A DNA stretch of 12,070 nt, taken from the NCBI GenBank assembly GCA_021800645.1, contig JAJYYT010000026.1, positions 1-12,070 on the forward strand. Reading direction: 5' to 3'. The translations under genes were made by a program, and so were the position numbers. The number at the start of each line of letters is the position of its first letter. The stretch's first letter is position 1. The notes beneath the pieces are model-generated. The model saw only the letters and a program-made list of their open reading frames with translations. It ran no database searches and was not told the origin of the DNA. Shown in pieces: positions 7,625 to 12,070 of the stretch. This DNA is from Actinomycetes bacterium (GTDB lineage Bacteria > Actinomycetota > Acidimicrobiia > Acidimicrobiales > RAAP-2).

Positions 7625-8091
7625 CTGCGAAGCTTGTCGAGCGCAGACTGCACCGAGTACGCGTACGCCGCGCTCGTGTAGGTGGCGCCCGTCAGGCCGT
7701 GGATGCGGGCGCTCTGCGCCGCGAGCACCTCCCGTTCGAGGACCGGGACGACGTAATCGGCCAGCTGTTGGGAGTATGTGTCGGCGGTCTGCAGCTTGGC
7801 GACGGCCACCTTCGTGATCTTCCCGCCAGACATGGTGACCCGGACCGAAAGCTGTCCGTAGCCGTACTGCTCGAGGGCGCCCGTGGCGCTCGAGGTCGTG
7901 GCTTGCGGCGAGGACCTCGCTGGAGGGGACGTGGGTGTCGCGTGCTTGCGCGAAGAGGGTGGCGGAGAGGTGGGGGAGACGCCGGAGGTCGAGGCGCGGG
8001 GCAGCAAGACACTGGCGCGCTGCGTGTGGAAGCTGAGCACGCCCGCGAGGCCGGCGGCAGTGGCCGCGAGGACGGCCGGGTAGCGCTTCAT
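7621..8091 (-). CDS. Exported FMN-binding-domain protein, probable ApbE substrate
   Basis: A 156-aa protein. Residues 1-20 (MKRYPAVLAATAAGLAGVLS) are a signal peptide or uncleaved anchor; no lipobox Cys is present. Residues 32-70 are a Ser/Pro/Thr-rich linker. Residues 75-156 are an FMN_bind domain (the NqrC/RnfG-related fold): YGQLSVRVTMSGGKITKV, then HGLTGATYTS (131-140) and the C-terminal SVQSALDKL. In such domains ApbE links FMN to the Thr of the GAT core, here Thr137. The usual Asp at the first position of the acceptor motif is His131 in this protein. It probably carries electrons outside the membrane for the upstream flavocytochrome. The start is supported by GAGGTG seven bases before the ATG. 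Upstream in frame lies the 18-bp repeat; reading it as coding would add HHTATR repeats and bury the signal peptide. Confidence 0.88.
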   Translation of the reverse strand: MKRYPAVLAATAAGLAGVLSFHTQRASVLLPRASTSGVSPTSPPPSSRKHATPTSPPARSSPQATTSSATGALEQYGYGQLSVRVTMSGGKITKVAVAKLQTADTYSQQLADYVVPVLEREVLAAQSARIHGLTGATYTSAAYAYSVQSALDKLRR

Positions 8092-8114
8092 CGCCCTGCA
8101 CCTCGCCGGCGTGC

Positions 8115-8194
8115 AATGTCGGGTCGCAGTGTGATGTCGGGTCGCAGTGTGATGTCGGGTCGCAGTGTGATGTCGGGTCGCAGTGTGATGTCGG
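8115..8194. repeat. 18-bp tandem repeat, 4.4 copies, between two operon genes
   Basis: On the plus strand the unit GATGTCGGGTCGCAGTGT occurs at 8115-8132 (first base A instead of G), 8133-8150, 8151-8168 and 8169-8186, followed by the first eight bases of a fifth copy at 8187-8194. Copies two to four are identical. The array fills most of the 109-bp gap between the flavocytochrome stop and the start of the FMN-binding gene. Identical copies suggest recent expansion by slippage. It could act on mRNA structure, ribosome access or protein binding, or be neutral. Confidence 0.95.
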
Positions 8195-8200
8195 CGACGC

Positions 8201-9607
8201 TCACCATTGGTACTCCTCGTAGTGCACACAACGGCGGTGCATGCCCAGTGCGCGCGCGGCGTGGACCACGTCACGGACGAAGCCCGGTGGGCCGCACACG
8301 TAGAGGTCACGCTCGCCGAGGTCCGGGACGAGCCGCTTCAAGAACCGGCGCGTCCCTCCGGTCGTCGAGCGTGGGCCGACGAGCTCGTGGAGCGTCCCGC
8401 CCAGCTTCTCGACGAGCTTCGCCGTCTCGTCACGAAGCACGAGCTGGTCCTTGCTCGTGGCGCGAACGATGACGATCGGCCGGGCGCTCTTCGGGAGGTC
8501 CTCGAGCAACGAGCGGATGGAGGTGATGCCGATGCCGCCGGCGACGAGGACCACCTTCTCGTGCAGGCGGCTGTCGGAGGTGACTGCGCCGTAGGGACCC
8601 TCGATCGCGACCCGCGTGCCGGGACGGAGCCGTGCGACAGCCGAGGAATGGTCGCCGAGCTGGCGCACGGTGAGCCGCAGGTACGGCGGGCGGGGTAGGG
8701 CAGAGACCGTGTAGGGGTGCGCCTGCCACCAAAGCCCGCGCCGGAGGAAGCGCCAGGCGATGAACTGGCCCCCAGAGATGCGCAGCCGCTCGAGGTGCCG
8801 CCCGGTGCAGATCACCGAGACGACGCCCGGGGCTTCTTGGTGGACCTCTGCGACGCGAAGACGATGGCGGATCGACCGAGACAGCGGTACCACGACGCGG
8901 AATACGAGCACCACCCCGGCCGTCGACGCCCAGACGAAGGCCCAGATGGCCTGGGTGAGGGGGTGCCCGACGAACGTGGGACCGAGCGCGAGGACGTGCG
9001 CGAACGACAGCGCGAGCGCGAGGTACATGTAGAGGTGGATCACCCACCACGTCTCGCGCCGCATCCGCTTTCTGAGCGCGCCGATCGACGCGACGCCGGC
9101 CACGACCATGAGCGCGAGCCCGACCGTCGCCGCGAGCATGTCCGGATAGGATCCGAGGAAGACCGCGAGCTGATGGAGGAACCCGCTGTGGGCGGCTTGG
9201 GCGAACCCGATCGTGATCACGACGGCGTGCAAGACGAGCAGCCCGATCGGCCAGGGTCCGAGGAGCCGGTGCACGCGCAGGAGCCCGTCTTGTCCGAGGA
9301 GCCGCTCGAGCTGGGGTATCCGGCCGATCAGCAGCAGCTGGATGAGAGCGAGGTACATGCCGGCGAGCCCCGCCATGCCTCCTGCGAACATCGCAACCCC
9401 GCCTCGGGCGTGCAGGTCGGCTCCCGACTCGCGAACGACCCCGAGGACGACGACTGCGACGAGACCCGCGACGGCTGCCGCGAGCGCTGCCTGACCGAGG
9501 ATGGGCCGTGGCTTCGCAGCAGGACGGCGCGAGACGTTGCGCCCTTGTCCGACCGAGAAGCGCGTCGCCGGCCGATGCGGCATGGTCATGCTCATCGCCG
9601 CCAGCAT
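8201..9607 (-). CDS. Ferric-reductase-like transmembrane flavocytochrome (FAD/NAD(P)H)
   Basis: A 468-aa membrane protein. Residues about 36-240 contain six or so transmembrane helices with two histidine pairs placed like b-heme ligands: H113/H127 (RVHRLLGPWPIGLLVLH) and H191/H204 (HLYMYLALALSFAH). Residues about 245-468 are a ferredoxin-NADP reductase-type module: FAD motif HPYTVS (297-302), GPYG (337-340), nucleotide motif LVAGGIGITSIRSLL (354-368), and YVCGPPGF (436-443), ending in HYEEYQW. The family (ferric reductase, NADPH oxidase-like) passes electrons from cytosolic NAD(P)H across the membrane. Followed by the FMN-binding and apbE genes, it probably feeds a flavinylated extracytoplasmic carrier. 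The start is uncertain: ATG 9607 is the longest ATG choice, but ATGs at 9595, 9589 and 9583 are also possible and none has a good ribosome-binding site. The first 35 residues are probably cytoplasmic. Confidence 0.9.
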   Translation of the reverse strand: MLAAMSMTMPHRPATRFSVGQGRNVSRRPAAKPRPILGQAALAAAVAGLVAVVVLGVVRESGADLHARGGVAMFAGGMAGLAGMYLALIQLLLIGRIPQLERLLGQDGLLRVHRLLGPWPIGLLVLHAVVITIGFAQAAHSGFLHQLAVFLGSYPDMLAATVGLALMVVAGVASIGALRKRMRRETWWVIHLYMYLALALSFAHVLALGPTFVGHPLTQAIWAFVWASTAGVVLVFRVVVPLSRSIRHRLRVAEVHQEAPGVVSVICTGRHLERLRISGGQFIAWRFLRRGLWWQAHPYTVSALPRPPYLRLTVRQLGDHSSAVARLRPGTRVAIEGPYGAVTSDSRLHEKVVLVAGGIGITSIRSLLEDLPKSARPIVIVRATSKDQLVLRDETAKLVEKLGGTLHELVGPRSTTGGTRRFLKRLVPDLGERDLYVCGPPGFVRDVVHAARALGMHRRCVHYEEYQW

Positions 9608-9641
9608 TGCCAAGGCTCGTGACGACCAAGTGAAGGATTTC

Positions 9642-9662
9642 CCCGGGCTCGGCGGGCCCGGG
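9642..9662 (-). terminator. Hairpin after the alpha/beta hydrolase gene
   Basis: CCCGGGC and GCCCGGG form a perfect 7-bp stem around a 7-base loop, starting six bases after the hydrolase stop codon. There is no U-tract behind it on the minus strand (GAAATCC follows), so it is a terminator of the U-poor kind or a processing hairpin. It separates the hydrolase from the redox cluster downstream. Confidence 0.5.
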
Positions 9663-9667
9663 AGGGC

Positions 9668-10750
9668 CTAGGGCGCTGTCGGGCAGGTCCCCGACGCGGG
9701 CGGTGCGCTCTGCGACGTGGTGAGCTGGGCGACCCCGGGGACGTCGCCGCGCTCGGCCATCTTCTCCTCGAGCTTCTTCTCGGGTGGGCCGCGCACTGCC
9801 CCGAGCGTGGCTTCGAAGAAGGCGGTCGTGACCGCAGCGACCACCTTCCTCGCGGCAGTGGGTTCGGTGTAGGGGCCGAGATGTGTCCCGTCGAGGAGGT
9901 CCAGGTAGTACTTGGGTGGGGCGGCTGCGTCGTAGAGCTCGACGCTGCAGACCGGCGGATTGATCGTGTCCTCCTGGCCTTGGACGACGAGCAGCGGCGG
10001 GCCCGGAGGTGTGCCCGGTGCGAAGTAGCGGCCGCCGAAGCCGGCGTACTCGGCTCCCGAGAGGATGGCGACCGCGCTCACACCGGCGTACCGGCAGCAC
10101 GAGTCGTCCGCGACCGCGAGGCTGACGTCACCGCCGTCCGACTGGCCGACGAGGCCGATGCCGGAGCCTTCGACCCGTCCGTAGAGGACCGAGCCTGGGG
10201 TGCGGCTTTCGCCGAGCACCGCTTCGATCACCGCATGCAAGTCTGCGGGATGGTGGACGAGGTCGCCGCGGTCGAGCGTTGTGGCCGTGGACGGCGAGGT
10301 GTGCGGGTACGTCGGGCCGGCCACGACGAAGCCGGCGGACGCCCAGTCCTCGATCAGGGCCGAGTAGCTCGAGACGGGCACGCCGAAGCCCTCGGAGAAG
10401 ACGAGCAGCGGACTGGGCCCGAGGCTGTCGCGACCGCGCACCGACGCCGGCTTCACGAGCGGGTACCACACGGTGGTTGGCAGCCGGTTGTCACCGGGTG
10501 CGAGGCCTGGGACCTCGACGGAGAGCGTCGTGGTCGCAACCGCAAAGGTGCCGATCGCCGCGAGGTCGGGCGCGGCCCGCGTGGTCTTGGACGCCCCCGT
10601 CGAGCCGGTCGCCGCCACGGCCGCCACCACGACGGCCGGCACTGCGAGCGCGGCGAGTGCGATCGTAAGGAGCCGGCGCACACGAAAAGACGCGGGCATT
10701 CGGCTGGAACCTACAGCACGATGGTCCGGTCGTCGGGTCGTCGACGCCAC
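9668..10750 (-). CDS. Exported alpha/beta hydrolase (lipase/dienelactone-hydrolase-like)
   Basis: A 360-aa serine hydrolase. Residues 24-48 (VRRLLTIALAALAVPAVVV...) form a signal peptide or N-terminal anchor after a 20-residue basic stretch. The hydrolase domain (about 75-320) has TTVWYPL (92-98), LLVFSEGFG with the oxyanion region (115-123), the nucleophile elbow GQSDG (202-206, Ser204), the acid in VVQGQEDTINPP (Asp261) and the His in DGTHLGPY (His290). It probably cleaves esters outside the membrane; substrate unknown. Vicinal Cys218-Cys219, with Cys268 and Cys356, may form disulfides. The tail after 320 is low in complexity. I chose GTG 10750 because a strong AAGGAGG (10756-10762) stands five bases upstream; the internal ATG at 10699 lacks one. 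The gene is divergent from the methyltransferase gene. Confidence 0.88.
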   Translation of the reverse strand: MASTTRRPDHRAVGSSRMPASFRVRRLLTIALAALAVPAVVVAAVAATGSTGASKTTRAAPDLAAIGTFAVATTTLSVEVPGLAPGDNRLPTTVWYPLVKPASVRGRDSLGPSPLLVFSEGFGVPVSSYSALIEDWASAGFVVAGPTYPHTSPSTATTLDRGDLVHHPADLHAVIEAVLGESRTPGSVLYGRVEGSGIGLVGQSDGGDVSLAVADDSCCRYAGVSAVAILSGAEYAGFGGRYFAPGTPPGPPLLVVQGQEDTINPPVCSVELYDAAAPPKYYLDLLDGTHLGPYTEPTAARKVVAAVTTAFFEATLGAVRGPPEKKLEEKMAERGDVPGVAQLTTSQSAPPASGTCPTAP

Positions 10751-10770
10751 CCGAGCCTCCTTCGGGGCGT

Positions 10771-10806
10771 CACCTGGTCGTCATGATCACGGAGGACGAT
10801 CAGGTG
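10771..10806 (+). promoter_or_regulatory. 12-bp-arm inverted repeat just before the methyltransferase start
   Basis: CACCTGGTCGTC (10771-10782) and GACGATCAGGTG (10795-10806) are inverted arms with one mismatch around a 12-base centre. In plus-strand RNA the mismatch is a G-U pair, so all 12 positions can pair. The loop and arm edge hold GGAGG (10791-10795), and the start ATG follows two bases after the stem. In the divergent region it could be a shared operator or a translation-controlling hairpin. Confidence 0.55.
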
Positions 10807-10808
10807 GG

Positions 10809-11642
10809 ATGGCGCCACTGACCGCTCGACGAAGCCGACCACACGGAGGGGCCCAAGCCGCCCCAACGGCTCCCGACGCGGTCGCCGCCCGCGGCGCGCG
10901 ACGGGTGCGGCGCCTCTGGGACCGCCGCGTGCAGGCCTGGGAGCATCACGCGGCGGTCGGCCTCGAGCGGGTCGTCGACGCGCTGGTGGCGGAAGCCGGA
11001 CCCGCCGAGGGCAAGAAGGTCGTCGATCTCGGCTGCGGCACCGGGCAGCTCAGCATCCCGATCGCCCGCGGGGGTGCGAAGGTGACCGCGGTCGACATCA
11101 GCCCGAAGATGATCGAGGCGCTCGACGCCAAGGCGAGCGAGCTCGGCTTGCAGATCGAGACCACGGCTCTCCCCGTCCAAGAGCTGACGATGGACGCCGG
11201 GAGCGTCGACCTCGTGGTGTCCAACTACACGATGCACCACCTCTACGACGAAGAGAAGCGTGCGGTGCTCGCTGCGGCCTTTACCTGGCTGCGTCCGGGC
11301 GGACGCCTCGTGCTCGGCGACATGATGTTCGGCAGAGGCGGGACCAGAGAGGACCGCCAGATCATCGGCTCGAAGGTCCGAGTGATGCTCGGACGAGGGC
11401 CTGCCGGCTGGTGGCGCATCGCGAAGAACGTCGTGCGGTTCAGCCTGCGCATGCGCGAGCGCCCGCTGCCGATGGAGGCCTGGCTGCAGATGCTGGGGGC
11501 CTCCGGGTTCGTCGAGGTCCGGGGCATCCGCGTCGTCGCGGAAGCGGCTGTCGTGGTCGGCACGAAGCCGGACCCCGCGCGCCGTCGAGCGCCGCGCGGC
11601 GACCTCGATCGACCGCTTGTGGTCAACCCATCAGGGGAATAG
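10809..11642 (+). CDS. Class I SAM-dependent methyltransferase
   Basis: A 277-aa soluble Rossmann-fold methyltransferase. Motif I is VVDLGCGTGQLS (71-82), the acidic SAM-ribose residue is Asp96 in VTAVDISPKMIEAL (92-105), motif IV-like is VDLVVSNYTMHHL (133-145), and LRPGGRLVLGDMMFG (161-175) is the usual post-motif strand. The C-terminal part (EDRQIIGSKV, GPAGWWRIAKNVVRFSLRMRERPL) looks like a conserved actinobacterial branch of unknown substrate. ATG 10809 is assigned with AGGTGGG touching it and GGAGG 13 bases away; neither spacing is ideal. GTG 10905 (residue 33) is an alternative, since residues 1-30 are low in complexity and the recognisable family pattern starts at RVRRLWDRR. The gene is preceded by a long inverted repeat and followed 57 bases later by the DUF1707 gene on the same strand. 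Confidence 0.9.
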   Translation: MAPLTARRSRPHGGAQAAPTAPDAVAARGARRVRRLWDRRVQAWEHHAAVGLERVVDALVAEAGPAEGKKVVDLGCGTGQLSIPIARGGAKVTAVDISPKMIEALDAKASELGLQIETTALPVQELTMDAGSVDLVVSNYTMHHLYDEEKRAVLAAAFTWLRPGGRLVLGDMMFGRGGTREDRQIIGSKVRVMLGRGPAGWWRIAKNVVRFSLRMRERPLPMEAWLQMLGASGFVEVRGIRVVAEAAVVVGTKPDPARRRAPRGDLDRPLVVNPSGE

Positions 11643-11651
11643 ACTGCGACC

Positions 11652-11693
11652 TACCTAAAGGGATGTACCTAAAGGGATGTACCCAAAGGGGCG
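11652..11693. repeat. 14-bp tandem repeat, three copies, in the DUF1707 leader
   Basis: TACCTAAAGGGATG occurs at 11652-11665 and 11666-11679 without change, and as TACCCAAAGGGGCG at 11680-11693. Each unit contains CCTAAAGG (inverted repeat CCT-AA-AGG) or its variant, and AAAGGG, which resembles a Shine-Dalgarno; the first two copies have an ATG right after it. The third copy stands eight bases before the presumed DUF1707 start codon and probably serves as its ribosome-binding site. Confidence 0.93.
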
Positions 11694-11699
11694 CGGAGG

Positions 11700-12070
11700 A
11701 TGCACGCTCATCCACGGCGGCTCGGGCGCGGGATCACCGGCGCTCGTTCGCCGAGCCTCCGGTTGGCGACCGCCAGGCGGCACAGGCGAGCGCCGCTGCG
11801 GCTCGTCGCCGACGGTGCACGGGCGTCGTCGGCCGACAGGCGTCCGACGGATCGAGAGCGCCACGAGGCGGCAACGCTCCTCGGGCACGCTCAGCGTGAG
11901 GGAAGGTTCGGCGCGTCGGACCTGTACGAGCGGCGGCTCGGAGCGGTCGAGGCGGCCACCTCGCGCCGGGAGCTCGATGCGCTCGTGGCGGACCTCGACG
12001 CCTTGGTGCCCGAGACGGTCCGGGCGGAGGTCATCGAGCTGCTTTGCAGGGCGCACGCGGACGGCCGGCT
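11700..12070 (+). CDS. DUF1707 domain protein, cut by the window end
   Basis: This frame is open from ATG 11700 to the right edge (123 residues seen). Residues about 47-101 match DUF1707, a short helical actinobacterial domain with the pattern DRE...LL..A..EGR....DLYERRL.AV.AA.S..EL..L..DL. From 107 a second copy seems to start (VRAEVIELLCRAHADGR), giving a tandem DUF1707/SHOCT-like arrangement. The domain's function is unknown; members often precede membrane segments or other domains, which would lie outside the window. Residues 1-45 are Arg-rich without a signal peptide and may be partly untranslated: TTG 11763 is a possible but unsupported later start. AAAGGGG of the 14-bp repeat is eight bases upstream of the ATG. 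Codon use is normal for the window. Confidence 0.75.
   Translation, partial: MHAHPRRLGRGITGARSPSLRLATARRHRRAPLRLVADGARASSADRRPTDRERHEAATLLGHAQREGRFGASDLYERRLGAVEAATSRRELDALVADLDALVPETVRAEVIELLCRAHADGR

Noticed and set aside
7625..8116. N-terminal extension of ApbE in the same open frame
   Set aside because: The extension overlaps the FMN-binding gene in another frame and resembles no ApbE N-terminus; the GTG at 7624 with four-base overlap is a better start.
8115..8194. CRISPR array
   Set aside because: The 18-bp units follow each other directly with no spacers, and there are no cas genes.
8430..10100. 556-codon minus-strand open frame overlapping flavocytochrome and hydrolase
   Set aside because: Arg/Pro/Ala-rich and runs through two real genes and a hairpin in another frame.

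Overview
The window is G+C-rich chromosomal DNA with strong G/C third-position bias, GTG starts and several actinobacterial families: three cell-wall-binding type 2 (CWB2) repeats, a DUF1707 protein, a DUF6314 protein and a decaprenyl-phosphate phosphoribosyltransferase-type UbiA enzyme. It most likely comes from an actinomycetotan. A lesser-studied class such as Acidimicrobiia is possible, but the sequence alone does not settle this. I see no rRNA, tRNA, CRISPR array, transposase or phage gene.

Layout: (1) At the left edge is a minus-strand gene cut by the window, coding for an exported DUF5666-like protein. (2) Divergent from it is a plus-strand cluster: a Gfo/Idh/MocA oxidoreductase, the biotin transporter subunit BioY and a DUF6314 protein. 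These are tightly spaced and probably co-transcribed. (3) After a 327-bp non-coding leader comes a large secreted surface protein of 816 aa, with a parallel beta-helix in its N-terminal half and three CWB2 repeats at its C-terminus. It uses ACA threonine codons far more than its neighbours. (4) Next is the UbiA-family enzyme, which by homology makes decaprenylphosphoryl-5-phosphoribose, the precursor of cell-wall arabinose donors. (5) Convergent to it is a minus-strand redox cluster read from right to left: a membrane ferric-reductase-like flavocytochrome, a small exported FMN-binding-domain protein and an ApbE flavin transferase. An 18-bp tandem repeat separates the first two genes. Together they look like a short chain that moves electrons from cytosolic NAD(P)H through heme to a covalently flavinylated protein outside the membrane. 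(6) Upstream of it, behind a hairpin terminator, is an exported or membrane-anchored alpha/beta hydrolase on the same strand. (7) Divergent from the hydrolase is a SAM-dependent methyltransferase. A long inverted repeat lies between the two starts. (8) At the right edge, after a 14-bp tandem repeat, starts a DUF1707 protein cut by the window end.

The common theme is the cell envelope: surface protein, wall precursor enzyme, exported hydrolase and extracytoplasmic flavin redox chain. The observations most worth following up are the flavinylation cluster (a variant acceptor motif, and an ApbE without a visible signal peptide), the two tandem-repeat leaders, the inverted repeat at the methyltransferase start, and the ACA-codon skew of the surface protein.
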